Below are positions 26,655-36,788 of a DNA stretch of 64,000 nucleotides, one piece after another (position 1 is the stretch's first letter; each line of letters begins with the position of its first letter). The position numbers and the translations under genes were made by a program. The notes under the pieces are model-generated. The model was not told where the DNA came from. It made no database searches and saw only the letters and a list, made by a program, of their open reading frames with translations. This DNA comes from a bacterium (GTDB taxonomy: Bacteria > Planctomycetota > Planctomycetia > Planctomycetales > Planctomycetaceae), in the NCBI GenBank assembly GCA_016125225.1, contig WGME01000028.1:1-64000 (forward strand), given 5' to 3'.

Positions 26655-29234
26655 ATGGCTGGTTCGCCGTTTGAAATTTTTCGCCGCAACCAACGTCAGC
26701 TCATGGTGGTGCTGACCGGACTGGCAATGTTTGCGTTCGTATTTCTCGATGCGGCCACCATGCGATCGGGCGAACCGCCGCGTTCTCTGCTGATTGTTCT
26801 GGTGGCCCTCGCCTGTGCGGGGGGCATGTGGGTCATCGGCACTCCCCGAGGCAAAGGCAGCGAACTGGCCATGTACGGAGCCATCGTGGGAGCGGTCATT
26901 GCCTTTTTCGGCTTGCAAACGGTGGGGGCCCCGCCTGTTGTGAGCACTTCGATCGGTTCCTTCACCCGCGATGACTTTCAAAGGACGGCTCAACGCCGGG
27001 CGTTTGCGAATCGCTTTGTGGCGATGGCCTCTGAAAATGCCCGTGCACAGTTTGGCTCCACCGATGACGAGTCGCTGCTGCAGCGCAAGATTCTGTTGCA
27101 CGAAGCCAAAGAACGCGGCATCGCTGTCTCTGACGATGCCGTCACCACCTACATCGAAAAGATTACCGAAAACAAACTGGCTCTCCCCAAATACAAAGAG
27201 ATTCTGGGCGATCTTGGAATCAGCGAAGGGGATTTATATGGCATCCTCAAGGAAGAATTGACGGCCCAACTCGCTCAGGCAATGGACCTGCCACCGGCAC
27301 AGCAATCGGGAATGGCCCCGCTGGAAACTCCGTTCGATTTCTGGCAGCAATACGAAAAGCTGCAGGTCCACCAGGCCCTTGATGTCGCCGCCATTCCCGT
27401 CGAACCGTTTGTCGCATTGGTGCCCGAACCGAACGAGCTTGAGCTGCAGCAGTTCTTCGATCGATACAAGAATCAATTGCCCGATGGACTGGGTGGCCCG
27501 GGCTTCCTGCAGGATCGCAAAGTCAACATTGCCTATTTGGCCGCAGACTTTGAACGCTTTGAAAAAGAAGTGACGGAGCCGACCGAAGAAGAGGTCGCGG
27601 CTTACTACGAGGCCAACAAAGCCCGCTACCAATTGCTGGATTCACCGCCGGAGTTGCCGGACTCACCGACCATGCCCGATTTTGTCGAAGACCAAGCCCC
27701 GGCTTCGGCATTGAACCCGGCAAATACCCCAGATGCGACCACTCCGGAAGCTCCAGCGGCTCCTGCTGAGGAAACGTCGAAGTCGCCTCCCGCACCTACG
27801 TTGCCAGAAACTCCCGATAAGCCCGAGCCTGCGACACCTGAAAAAACAGAGCCGGAAAAGAGTGGGGCTGAAGCCGCCCGTCGCCGCCCGCTAGTGATTC
27901 AGCCCGTCTCTTTCCTGCAAGATGCCGCCACGGAAAGCCCAGCGGAAGAAACCAAACCCGAGGAAGCCAAGCCGGCGGAATCCGCAGCCGCGACTGAGGA
28001 ATCAAAGGAAGCGCCGAAGCCGGCTGAGCCTGCCACCGCTGACAAACCCGCGGCAGAAGAACCCGCCACGGAAGCCCCAAAACTGGAACTTCCCGATCTG
28101 CCCACTGGTCCGGGCATGAAAGATCTGGTCATGCCGCCCAGCCCTGGCGAAACGTTCAAGGAGCCTCAGTACCGTCTGCTTGACGACGACTTGAAGTTGG
28201 AAATCAAGGAAACGATTCTGCGGGAACGAGCTTTCACGGCCATGGGCGTGGCAGTCGACAAAGCTTACGACGAAATGACCAAGCTGGCCGATGAGTACCT
28301 CGGGCTCACCGATCCTGCCGAGCAGGAAAAGATGGGCGTGTCCCTGACCGAAAAGCTCCAGGCCTATGCCGAGAAAAGCAACCTGATTTATGCCGAAACC
28401 GGCCTGAAGACACGGATGGAACTGCTGTCGTCGCTCGATGAACCGATTGGATCGGCGTCGGAACCGAACGACAATCCTCTGCAAAGCCGGGCCACAACCG
28501 TGGCGGAACGCAGCTTTGAGAACGACACGCTGTACTACCCGTACCGGGCCGATTCACTCCTGCGAGACAAACGCTATTCGTACTGGAAGCGGGAAGACGT
28601 GGCTCCGCGTGTCCCCACACTGGCTGAAGTAAAAGACGATGTGACCGCCGCCTGGAAGCTCGCGCAAGCGAAGCCGCTGGCCCAAGCCCGCGCCCAAGCC
28701 TTGGCCGATAAAGCTAAGGCAGCAAGCCAGCCACTCAGCGCAGCAATGGTGGGTGAAACCATCACTGGAAAGACAGAAGCCGACCCCATCTCGGTCCGTG
28801 AGACGCCAAAATTCACCTGGCTGTCTTCACCCCGGAACATGCCATTCCAGTTCAACCCAATGTTCATGCCACCGCCGCAATTGTCGTTCATCGATGGTGT
28901 CAACCAGGCGGGCAATAACTTCATGAAAACCGTCTTCGAGGAACTCGGCCCCGGCCAGATTGGTGTCGCCCCCAACGAACCGGCCTCGATTTTCTACGTC
29001 GTGCAGGTGAAACAGCGTGACGCTACACCGAGTGAAACGGGCGACAACCTGGGATTGAAAGCGCTGCAAAGCCAGTTCCTGAACGATGGCCGCGGCGGCT
29101 TTGAGCAGGGTCCCTATTTCCATCTCGGACGGGCGGCGTTGATTGAGCAGTTCACCGATTGGCGAAAGGCTTACGAGCAACGCTACGATGTCGTCTGGGC
29201 CGAGTCCGAGACGCAAGCGACCGCGGAAGAATAA
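26655..29234 (+). CDS. SurA/PpiD-like membrane-anchored periplasmic folding factor
   Basis: An 859-residue protein. Three hydrophobic segments lie near the N terminus (about 16-33, 44-62, 72-90). A helical region resembling SurA/PpiD N-terminal chaperone domains follows (SIGSFTRDDFQRTAQRRAF...LLQRKILLHEAKERGIAVSDD). A long Pro/Ala/Glu/Lys-rich stretch (about 335-475) interrupts the soluble part. The C-terminal half contains coiled-coil and alpha/beta segments, but I cannot point to a clear parvulin rotamase motif, so chaperone rather than isomerase activity is the safer guess. AGGA precedes the ATG. The ABC genes follow after 181 nt. Confidence 0.65.
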   Translation: MAGSPFEIFRRNQRQLMVVLTGLAMFAFVFLDAATMRSGEPPRSLLIVLVALACAGGMWVIGTPRGKGSELAMYGAIVGAVIAFFGLQTVGAPPVVSTSIGSFTRDDFQRTAQRRAFANRFVAMASENARAQFGSTDDESLLQRKILLHEAKERGIAVSDDAVTTYIEKITENKLALPKYKEILGDLGISEGDLYGILKEELTAQLAQAMDLPPAQQSGMAPLETPFDFWQQYEKLQVHQALDVAAIPVEPFVALVPEPNELELQQFFDRYKNQLPDGLGGPGFLQDRKVNIAYLAADFERFEKEVTEPTEEEVAAYYEANKARYQLLDSPPELPDSPTMPDFVEDQAPASALNPANTPDATTPEAPAAPAEETSKSPPAPTLPETPDKPEPATPEKTEPEKSGAEAARRRPLVIQPVSFLQDAATESPAEETKPEEAKPAESAAATEESKEAPKPAEPATADKPAAEEPATEAPKLELPDLPTGPGMKDLVMPPSPGETFKEPQYRLLDDDLKLEIKETILRERAFTAMGVAVDKAYDEMTKLADEYLGLTDPAEQEKMGVSLTEKLQAYAEKSNLIYAETGLKTRMELLSSLDEPIGSASEPNDNPLQSRATTVAERSFENDTLYYPYRADSLLRDKRYSYWKREDVAPRVPTLAEVKDDVTAAWKLAQAKPLAQARAQALADKAKAASQPLSAAMVGETITGKTEADPISVRETPKFTWLSSPRNMPFQFNPMFMPPPQLSFIDGVNQAGNNFMKTVFEELGPGQIGVAPNEPASIFYVVQVKQRDATPSETGDNLGLKALQSQFLNDGRGGFEQGPYFHLGRAALIEQFTDWRKAYEQRYDVVWAESETQATAEE

Positions 29235-29415
29235 TCCGTCGCGGTTGAGACGATGGCTAGGGGGTTTAGGGGAAGTCGCTGGACAATCCCCAACGCCCTC
29301 CGTAAAACCGTCGTATCAAAATCTAGTGAGGTTTGCCGCCGAGGTGGCGAACTGCGGCGGTTTTCCTGCTCCCGGAAATCGCTCCCATAGCTGGTTCAGT
29401 GAAAAAGTACGATCC

Positions 29416-30159
29416 ATGACGGAAGCCTTACAGTCGACTGCCCCGGCAATGATCGAGGCCATCGGACTCAGCAAGTTTTACGGGGCCTTTGCTGCCACGC
29501 AGAAGGTCACGTTTTCCGTTCCCCGCGGTCAGGTCTGTGCCTTTCTCGGCCCCAACGGTGCCGGGAAATCGACGACCATGAAAATGCTCACCGGGTTTCT
29601 TGCTCCGTCGGAAGGCTCGGCGAAAATCGGGGGATTCGATGTCAGCACGCAACGCATCGAAGCGGCCCAACTGCTGGGATATCTCCCGGAAAACGGCCCG
29701 CTGTACCTCGAAATGACACCCTCGTCGCTGCTGCGATTTATGGGCGAAACCCGTGGGATGGAACCGGGCAAACTCCGGGACCGTCTCGAATATGTCGCCC
29801 AGCAATGTGCCCTCCGCAGCGTCTGGGGCAAGCCCATCGGGAAGCTGTCGAAAGGTTATCGGCAACGTGTCGGCATGGCTCAGGCCCTGCTGCATGACCC
29901 GCAAGTGCTGATTCTCGACGAACCGACCAGCGGCCTCGATCCGAACCAGACTCACGATGTGCGATTGCTGATTCAAAAGCTAAGCCAGACCAAAACCATT
30001 CTGCTTTCGACCCACATTCTGCAGGAAGTGAAAGCCGTGTGTGACCGGGTCGTGCTGATCAATGAAGGCCGCGTGATGTTCGATGGACCGACGGCGGATA
30101 TGGAAACCGGTTCGGTGTCGATGGAAGAAAAATTCCGCCACCTGACGGGTGCCGCCTGA
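29416..30159 (+). CDS. ABC transporter ATP-binding protein, GldA-like
   Basis: A 247-residue ABC ATPase. Walker A is GPNGAGKST, the Q-loop region is LGYLPENGPLY, the ABC signature is degenerate (LSKGYRQRVG, Tyr-Arg in place of Gly-Gln), Walker B is VLILDEPTSGLD, and the H-loop is STHILQE. The start and sequence resemble GldA and Nos/Cop-type ATPases that pair with ABC-2 permeases. It is the first gene of the 14-gene plus-strand run; its permease is the GldF-GldG fusion 77 nt downstream. The substrate is unknown: in Bacteroidota the Gld ABC system supports gliding, which is not implied here. Confidence 0.88.
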   Translation: MTEALQSTAPAMIEAIGLSKFYGAFAATQKVTFSVPRGQVCAFLGPNGAGKSTTMKMLTGFLAPSEGSAKIGGFDVSTQRIEAAQLLGYLPENGPLYLEMTPSSLLRFMGETRGMEPGKLRDRLEYVAQQCALRSVWGKPIGKLSKGYRQRVGMAQALLHDPQVLILDEPTSGLDPNQTHDVRLLIQKLSQTKTILLSTHILQEVKAVCDRVVLINEGRVMFDGPTADMETGSVSMEEKFRHLTGAA

Positions 30160-30236
30160 CCGTTTCTTTTTACCGTTTCTGCCCGCCGCCTGGACTGCAC
30201 GCCTGCTGTTGAGCCTGCCCTGAGGATTGTCGGACC

Positions 30237-32903
30237 ATGTTGCGAAGTCATGTGATTCGTGCCGTTTTTCAGCGAAACTTCTGGAGCTATTTCTCCGGAG
30301 TGATCGGTTATCTGTTCATTGTGGCCTTCGTGCTGATTGGCGCGGTGCTGGCCTTCCAGGAAGAGTTTTTTACCGATAACGTCGCCAACCTCGACAAGCT
30401 CAACAACTATTTCCCGCAGTTGCTGCTGTTCATTATCCCCGCGATTACGATGGGGGCCTGGGCGGAAGAACGGAAGCAGGGCACCGACGAACTCCTCTTT
30501 ACGCTTCCCGTCTCCGATCTGGAAGTGCTGCTGGGCAAGTATCTCGCTGTCGCGGCGGTCTATTCGGTGGTCCTGGTCTTTTCACTGGCCAACTGCCTCG
30601 TGCTCGAATGGATCGGCGAACCCGACTGGGGCCTGATCCTCGCAACCTATCTGGGCTACTGGCTCTCGGGCTGTGCCTTGCTCGGCGTGGGCATGGTGGC
30701 ATCGTATCTGACCAACAGCACAACGGTGGCGTTTGTCCTCGCGGCGGTGCTGTGTGCCATCCCTGTGATGATCGGCTACCTGCCGATGCCGGTCTTCCTG
30801 AGTCAGTGGATTGGTCATGACCGGCTGTTCGATCAACTCAGCCTGCCGTATCACTTCGCGCAGCTGGGCCGCGGCTTTTTCCCGATGACATCGCTGTTCT
30901 ACTTCCTGTCGCTGATTGTCTTCTCGCTGTATGTGAATCTGATTCTCATCGGTCAGCGTCACTGGTCTGGCGGTCAGCAGGGCAGCACGATGGGCTGGCA
31001 ATTTCTGGTGCGGGCCGTGTGCGTCGGTCTGATGCTGTTTAGCGCGAATGCGGTACTGGCGAACATCCGCTGGCAACCCGATTTGACGACCGAACGGCTT
31101 TACACGTTGACCCCCACCACCACGAAGCTGCTTTCGCAAATCGATGACAAACGCCCGGTCACCATTCAGGCTTTCATCAGCAAAGATGTCCCCCGCGAAT
31201 ACGTTCCCGTCCGCACCATGCTGCTGGGGATGCTGAGCCAGTACCAGTCCCGGGGACGCGGCAACATTGTCGTGCGGCCCGTGGAAGTCGCGCCGTTCAG
31301 CCAGGAAGCCGATGAAGCCCGGCAGTACGGCATCGAACCTCGACAGATTCAGTCGGAGCGTGGCGGCCGCGTGCAGGTTGACGATGTCTATCTCGGTTGC
31401 GTGGTCAACAGCGGCGCCAGTGAAGTTGTGGTGCCGTTCTTTGATACCGCCATTCCCATCGAGTATGAATTGACCCGTTCCATCCGCACGGTCAGTAACG
31501 AGAAGCGTCGTAAAGTCGGCATTCTGGAAACCGATGCGAAAATCAACGGCGGCTTCGACATGAGTTCATTCCGCAGCAATCCGGAATGGCGGATTGTGAC
31601 CGAACTCAAAAAGCAATACGACGTTGAAACCGTATCACCGGCCGGTCCCATCGACGACACGAAGTACGATGTGCTGATTGCCGTGCTGCCCTCGTCCTTG
31701 AACGATCAGCAGATGGCGAACTTTGTGGACTACGTAAAAAAGGGGAAGCCAACCCTCATCTTTGACGATCCGCTGCCCGCTTTTAATCCCGGCATGGCTC
31801 CCAAGCAACCGAAGCCGCGACCGGGCGGCATGATGGGCCAGCAGGCACCACCGGAACCAAAAGCCGATGGGGGTATGGCCACATCGCTGGTCAATCTGCT
31901 CGACATTCAATGGATTTACGATCAGGTCGTCTGGGCGGATACCGTCAGCTTGATCCATCCGGAATATGCCGATGTCGTGCGACCCGAAATGGTTGCCATC
32001 AGTCCGAAAAGCGGATTGGAGTCGGCCTTCAACCTCAACAACAAGGTCACCAGTGGCTTGCAGGAATTGCTCCTCTTCTTCTCCGGCACGATCCAGCCAC
32101 GTAAGGGGAGCAAGCTGAAGTTTGAACCCTTGCTGCGGACCGGAGAAGACTCCGGCCTGCTTGACTGGGACGACTTCATCCAACCGGGTTTCTTCGGCAA
32201 CGTCGATATTAACCCCAACCCGATCCGTCATATCGATGACGATGCCCATGTCTGTGCGGCCTATATCCATTCGGAAGAAAAGGCAGCCGACAAGATCGAT
32301 GTGATTTACGTCGCCGACAGCGACATCATTTCCGACTGGTTCTTCATGGTCCGCGAACGGCGGATGTACGGCCTCGATCTCGACAACGTGAACTTCGTGC
32401 TGAACTCCGTCGACTTCCTCGCCGGTGACGAAGACTTTATCGATCTGCGGAAACGCCGCGGCAAGCACCGCACGTTGACTTCGGTCGAAGAAGCCACCGC
32501 CGATTTCGTCAAAGAAAGTGCCATCGAACGCGAAAAGGCTGCGGAAGCCGCCAACAAGAAGCTGGAAGACGCCAAGGCAAGCTTCAAAGAGAAGGTGAAA
32601 AAGATCGAAGACGATAAGTCACTCGATCCCGTCGCCAAGATTCAGCAACTGGCGATGGCCCAGCAGGAAGAGCAACGCCGGGTCGATGTGGAACAGGCCA
32701 AGATTGAACAGGAAAAGGAACGGGAAATCGAACAGATTCGCGCCAAGACCGAACGGAAGGTCCGCGAAATCGAGAACCGGTTCTTTGCGTTGTCGGTCAT
32801 TCTGCCGCCAATTCCCGCTTTGGTGCTCGGCCTCATCGTGTGGTTCCGTCGTTTGCAGAATGAACAACGGGAAGTTCCCCCCACGCGTCGTCGTACGAAA
32901 TAA
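30237..32903 (+). CDS. Fused ABC-2 permease and GldG-type auxiliary protein (GldF-GldG fusion)
   Basis: An 888-residue membrane protein. Residues 1-245 are an ABC-2 permease with about six hydrophobic segments (GYLFIVAFVLIGAVLAFQEEFF, then LLLFIIPAITMGAWAEERKQGTDELL). A further membrane segment near 260-280 leads to a large GldG/ABC_transp_aux extracytoplasmic domain (about 290-745; LTTERLYTLTPTTTKLL at its start). A charged coiled coil (about 750-845) and a final membrane helix (about 848-870) follow. In Bacteroidota GldF and GldG are separate genes. The ATPase is encoded just upstream and the DUF4340 partner just downstream. Confidence 0.88.
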   Translation: MLRSHVIRAVFQRNFWSYFSGVIGYLFIVAFVLIGAVLAFQEEFFTDNVANLDKLNNYFPQLLLFIIPAITMGAWAEERKQGTDELLFTLPVSDLEVLLGKYLAVAAVYSVVLVFSLANCLVLEWIGEPDWGLILATYLGYWLSGCALLGVGMVASYLTNSTTVAFVLAAVLCAIPVMIGYLPMPVFLSQWIGHDRLFDQLSLPYHFAQLGRGFFPMTSLFYFLSLIVFSLYVNLILIGQRHWSGGQQGSTMGWQFLVRAVCVGLMLFSANAVLANIRWQPDLTTERLYTLTPTTTKLLSQIDDKRPVTIQAFISKDVPREYVPVRTMLLGMLSQYQSRGRGNIVVRPVEVAPFSQEADEARQYGIEPRQIQSERGGRVQVDDVYLGCVVNSGASEVVVPFFDTAIPIEYELTRSIRTVSNEKRRKVGILETDAKINGGFDMSSFRSNPEWRIVTELKKQYDVETVSPAGPIDDTKYDVLIAVLPSSLNDQQMANFVDYVKKGKPTLIFDDPLPAFNPGMAPKQPKPRPGGMMGQQAPPEPKADGGMATSLVNLLDIQWIYDQVVWADTVSLIHPEYADVVRPEMVAISPKSGLESAFNLNNKVTSGLQELLLFFSGTIQPRKGSKLKFEPLLRTGEDSGLLDWDDFIQPGFFGNVDINPNPIRHIDDDAHVCAAYIHSEEKAADKIDVIYVADSDIISDWFFMVRERRMYGLDLDNVNFVLNSVDFLAGDEDFIDLRKRRGKHRTLTSVEEATADFVKESAIEREKAAEAANKKLEDAKASFKEKVKKIEDDKSLDPVAKIQQLAMAQQEEQRRVDVEQAKIEQEKEREIEQIRAKTERKVREIENRFFALSVILPPIPALVLGLIVWFRRLQNEQREVPPTRRRTK

Positions 32904-32960
32904 CACCTCAGATCTTTCGGAAGAGTTGTCCCCGGAACTTCTGATCGTGGAGCAGTGTCC

Positions 32961-34517
32961 ATGCAGGAATCACAACGCACATTGGCTTTTGTCGGCATCG
33001 CGACGGCGTCGCTCGTGGTCGCCTTGTTTGCCGCCCCTTCCGCCCCGAAACCACCGGCCACCTTCGACCAGGTGGGCGAAGAATTCTTCCCGAACTTCAC
33101 CGATCCGGCCGAAGCCAAAACGCTGCAGGTGATCGCCTACGATTCGGAAAAAGCCGAATCGCGGTTGTTCGGCGTCGAATTCAAAGATGGTCTGTGGCGG
33201 ATTCCGTCCCGGCACAATTACCCGGCGGATGGCAAAGACCGCCTCGCCAAGTGTGCCGCCTCGATCATGGGCCTCAAGCGGGAATCGCTGGCGGGACAAC
33301 GGCCGGCAGAACATCCCGAGTTCGAAGTGGTCGATCCGCTGGATGAGTCGAGCGAATCCCTCAAGCGTGGCCAGCGCATCACTTTGAAAGATGCCAATGG
33401 AGACGCGTTGGCCGATTACATCATCGGCAAGCAGGTTCCCAACCGTGCGGGTTATTACTACATCCGACGTGCTGACGAAAATGCGACCTACATCGCCAAA
33501 ATCCAGCTCGATCTGTCAACAAAGTTTGCCGACTGGATCGAACCCGATCTGCTGAAAGTCGACAGCTTCAAACTTGTGGGCATCGAGATTGATAACTACT
33601 CCATCGACTATGAAAAAGAAGCGATCGTCAGCCGGGACCGCAGCTTTCTAAGCCGCAAGAATGGTTCCGATCCCTGGAAGCTCGAAGGGCTGGACGAAGC
33701 CAAGGAGGAACTGAACCAGGACGAAATTCGTAAGCTGGTCGATGGTCTCGACAACATGAAAATTGTCGGTGTGCGACCGAAGCCCCCGTCATTGTCCCGC
33801 GATCTGAAACTCGGCGAAGGCCTGCAACTCGATCCGCTGGTCCGCAGCGATCTGGGCCAGAAGGGTTTCATGTTTGCCCGCACTCAAGGCGGCGGCATGC
33901 AACTCGTCTCCAAGGAAGGCGAAGTGGTCGCGAAGACCGATCAGGGCGTGGTCTATGCCCTGTACTTCGGCGAAGTCTTCAGCGGAACGGAAGAAGAAAT
34001 TGAATTCGGTTTCGCCAAGGACTCAGCCGAAGGTGAAAAGAAAGACGAAACACCTGACGCCGAACCCGCCGCGGATGGTAAGCAGAAGAGCCGGTATTTG
34101 TTTGTCACCGTGCAGTTCGACGACAAACTGATTCCCGGCAAGCCGACAGAACCCTTGATGCCGGAAGAGCCGAAAGCTCCCGCCGATGTGCCCGCAGCAT
34201 CGACTGAGGGTCCGGCCGATGCTCTGATTTCCGAGAACGCCGGTCCTCAAGCCGAATATGCCCGTCAGAAGGCCATGTACGAGACTGCCGTGGCAGGTTA
34301 TGACTCAGCGAAGGCCAAGTACGAAGCCGAGTTGAAGGCCTTTGAAGAAAAGGTGACTGATGGGGAAGAACAGGTCAAAGAACTCAATGCTCGGTTCGCT
34401 GACTGGTTCTATGTGATCTCAGCAGGCAGCTTCGAGAATCTGCGACAAGGTCGCGAAACGCTGGTGAAGCCGAAAGCCGAACCTGCTGCGGAAACCCCAG
34501 CCGCACCGGTCGAGTGA
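32961..34517 (+). CDS. DUF4340 protein, partner of the GldFG ABC system
   Basis: A 518-residue protein. An N-terminal membrane anchor (TLAFVGIATASLVVALFAA) is followed by an extracytoplasmic body in which DUF4340 repeats are recognisable (LFGVEFKDGLWRIPS..., then SDPWKLEGLDEAKEELNQDEIRKLVDGLDNMKIVGV). DUF4340 genes habitually follow GldG-type genes in bacteria. A charged helical segment (about 420-490) near the C terminus may pair with the coiled coil of the fusion permease; that is inference. GGAG lies 8 nt before the ATG at 32961; GTG at 32955 is the alternative. Confidence 0.8.
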   Translation: MQESQRTLAFVGIATASLVVALFAAPSAPKPPATFDQVGEEFFPNFTDPAEAKTLQVIAYDSEKAESRLFGVEFKDGLWRIPSRHNYPADGKDRLAKCAASIMGLKRESLAGQRPAEHPEFEVVDPLDESSESLKRGQRITLKDANGDALADYIIGKQVPNRAGYYYIRRADENATYIAKIQLDLSTKFADWIEPDLLKVDSFKLVGIEIDNYSIDYEKEAIVSRDRSFLSRKNGSDPWKLEGLDEAKEELNQDEIRKLVDGLDNMKIVGVRPKPPSLSRDLKLGEGLQLDPLVRSDLGQKGFMFARTQGGGMQLVSKEGEVVAKTDQGVVYALYFGEVFSGTEEEIEFGFAKDSAEGEKKDETPDAEPAADGKQKSRYLFVTVQFDDKLIPGKPTEPLMPEEPKAPADVPAASTEGPADALISENAGPQAEYARQKAMYETAVAGYDSAKAKYEAELKAFEEKVTDGEEQVKELNARFADWFYVISAGSFENLRQGRETLVKPKAEPAAETPAAPVE

Positions 34518-34746
34518 TCGCCATCTCCTGACCGTCATGGCAGCGGAACAGGGTTTCACAACCCACGAACGCCCAGACCACTGGAGCATGCGGCGAGGGC
34601 ATGACTGCATGACTTTGCAGCGGTGCGGCACGAATTTCGCCCTGCACTGTCGCCGAGAGTCTACCGTTTAGGTAGGATACACGTCGCATGATGCGTCGGC
34701 AGACGCACCGCAACAGGATTCTGGTCCGAACAAGGAAGAGCGGCCG

Positions 34747-35802
34747 ATGAGCAACACGGTATCGCAGGCAGATCTTGAAGCCTCTATCGCTCGGATCAAC
34801 TCAGCCTTCCTCGGCATCAAAGAGCAGATGTCGAAAGTGATTGTCGGTCAGGATGCCGTCATCGAACAATTGCTGATTGCCATGTTCAGCCGTGGTCATT
34901 GCCTGCTGGAAGGGGTTCCCGGGCTCGCCAAGACGCTGATGATCAGCACGCTCGCCCGCACGCTGACGATGACCTTCGCCCGAATCCAGTTCACACCAGA
35001 CCTGATGCCCGCCGACATCACCGGCACGGAAGTCTTGCAGGAAAACCGGGAAACCGGTCGCCGTGAGTTCCGTTTTCTCGCCGGCCCCTTGTTCCACAAC
35101 GTCGTGCTGGCTGATGAAATTAACCGCACACCGCCTAAAACTCAGGCAGCTTTGTTAGAGGCCATGCAGGAACGGCAAGTCACCGTGGGCCAAACCCGGC
35201 ACATTATCGGCGACCCGTTCTTCGTGCTGGCCACACAGAACCCCATTGAACAGGAAGGGACCTACCCCCTCCCTGAAGCCCAGCAAGACCGTTTCATGTT
35301 CAAGGTCTTTGTGGGCTATCCGTCGTTTCTGGAAGAACGGGAAATCGCCAAGCGGACGACATCGGTGATGAAGGCCGATCCAGAGGAAGTGCTGTCGGCT
35401 GCGGAAATTATCGAACTTCAGAAACTCGTCCGGCAGGTGCCCATCAGTGATCATGTCGCCGACTATGCGTTGGCATTGGTCCGGCAAACACGCATCGGCC
35501 AGGAAGGCGTGCCCGATTTTGTCAATGATTGGCTGAGCTGGGGAGCAGGGCCGCGAGCCGTGCAGTTCCTGATCCTCGGCAGCAAGGCCCGGGCATTGTT
35601 ATACGGCCGTACGCATGTTTCGACGGAAGATATCCAGGCCCTCGCTGGACCGGTTCTGCGGCACCGCATCGTGACGAATTTCTCGGCGGAAAGTGAAGGC
35701 ATCACCACGGACCGGGTGATCGAAGAACTGCTGAAGGTCACCCCCACAAAGGAAGGCGAACTGACCCGTGACCCGCGACTCCAGAAGATTTTTGCAGCCT
35801 GA
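34747..35802 (+). CDS. moxR: MoxR-family AAA+ ATPase
   Basis: A 351-residue AAA+ protein. Walker A is GVPGLAKT (residues 56-63), Walker B is [13 protein letters not shown] (Asp123, Glu124), and sensor 1 is [25 protein letters not shown]. These are hallmark MoxR sequences. MoxR ATPases act as chaperones that load cofactors or remodel complexes, together with VWA proteins encoded beside them, as here. It is preceded by 229 nt without a gene, so it may have its own promoter inside the larger run. Its 3' end overlaps the DUF58 gene by 35 bp. Confidence 0.95.
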   Translation: MSNTVSQADLEASIARINSAFLGIKEQMSKVIVGQDAVIEQLLIAMFSRGHCLLEGVPGLAKTLMISTLARTLTMTFARIQFTPDLMPADITGTEVLQENRETGRREFRFLAGPLFHNVVLADEINRTPPKTQAALLEAMQERQVTVGQTRHIIGDPFFVLATQNPIEQEGTYPLPEAQQDRFMFKVFVGYPSFLEEREIAKRTTSVMKADPEEVLSAAEIIELQKLVRQVPISDHVADYALALVRQTRIGQEGVPDFVNDWLSWGAGPRAVQFLILGSKARALLYGRTHVSTEDIQALAGPVLRHRIVTNFSAESEGITTDRVIEELLKVTPTKEGELTRDPRLQKIFAA

Positions 35803-36679
35803 GACGATCGCGCGGATCGCCCGGCTGGAAGTCATCGCACGGAATGTCGTGGAAGGATTTCTGTCGGGTGGTCATCGCAGTCCCTATTTCGGGCAATCGA
35901 TCGAATTCGCTCAGCATCGCGAATATGTTCCCGGAGACGATATCCGCCGGATCGATTGGAAAGTCTGGTCCAAGACTGACAAGTTCTACGTCAAGCAGTA
36001 CGAAGAAGAAACCAACCTGCGAACCACGCTGGTGGTCGATGTCAGCGAGTCGATGCAATTCGGCGAATCCGGGCTGACTAAATACGAATATGCCAGCCGC
36101 ATTGCCGCTTCACTGGCCTATCTGCTGCTGAAACAAAGCGATGCCGTCGGTCTTGTCACCTTTGACAGCGGCATCCGACAACGGGTCCAGCAGAGCAGCA
36201 AGCTGAATCATCTTTCGGCATTGCTCGCGGGACTCGATATCAGCACGCCGCGCGAGAAAACGCAGTTGCAGGACGTGCTGTTCAAAGTCGCCGACGAGTA
36301 TTCACGCCGTGGCCTGATCGTGCTGGTCTCCGATCTGCTGGCAGACCGGGCGGGACTCTTCAAAGGTCTGAAGCTGCTGCGGACCCGTGGTCACGATGTC
36401 ATGATCTTCCACGTCCTGGATGATGCGGAAATCGATTTTCCCTTCACGGGCACGACAAAATTTGAAGGGTTGGAAGACGCTGGGGAGATGGTGTGCGACC
36501 CGCGTTCCTTGCGGGAAGGCTACATCGCGGCGATGCAGAAATATCTCGAGGAAGTCCACCGATTCTGTGCCCAACACCTGATCGATTACCAGACCATCCG
36601 CACGAGCGAACATCTGTCCGCCGTGCTGTCCCATTACCTGACACATCGTGTCGGACTGCGACAATCACGACGGCAATAG
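35768..36679 (+). CDS. DUF58 domain protein (VWA-like MoxR partner)
   Basis: A 303-residue protein. The DUF58 signature is clear: [31 protein letters not shown], followed by [29 protein letters not shown]-like Rossmann fold follows ([11 protein letters not shown], keeping D-x-S-x-S), then [12 protein letters not shown]. No membrane segment is seen, so it is cytoplasmic and probably works directly with MoxR. Translation starts at GTG 35768 inside the moxR gene (35-bp overlap), the only start that includes the conserved N terminus; coupling to moxR is likely. Confidence 0.9.
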   Translation: MTRDSRRFLQPETIARIARLEVIARNVVEGFLSGGHRSPYFGQSIEFAQHREYVPGDDIRRIDWKVWSKTDKFYVKQYEEETNLRTTLVVDVSESMQFGESGLTKYEYASRIAASLAYLLLKQSDAVGLVTFDSGIRQRVQQSSKLNHLSALLAGLDISTPREKTQLQDVLFKVADEYSRRGLIVLVSDLLADRAGLFKGLKLLRTRGHDVMIFHVLDDAEIDFPFTGTTKFEGLEDAGEMVCDPRSLREGYIAAMQKYLEEVHRFCAQHLIDYQTIRTSEHLSAVLSHYLTHRVGLRQSRRQ

Positions 36680-36788
36680 CTAGAAGGAAAACGCAAGCCC
36701 CAAACTGTAATCGCGACCTGCTGCAAGAATTTGAAGTTTGCCATAGGACTGGCGAATTTCGTGATGAGACCTGTGAGCTGACTTCCCT

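Noticed and set aside
31635-32468. 277-residue minus-strand frame opposite the GldF-GldG fusion
   Set aside because: Shadow of the fusion gene. No start signal and no domain.
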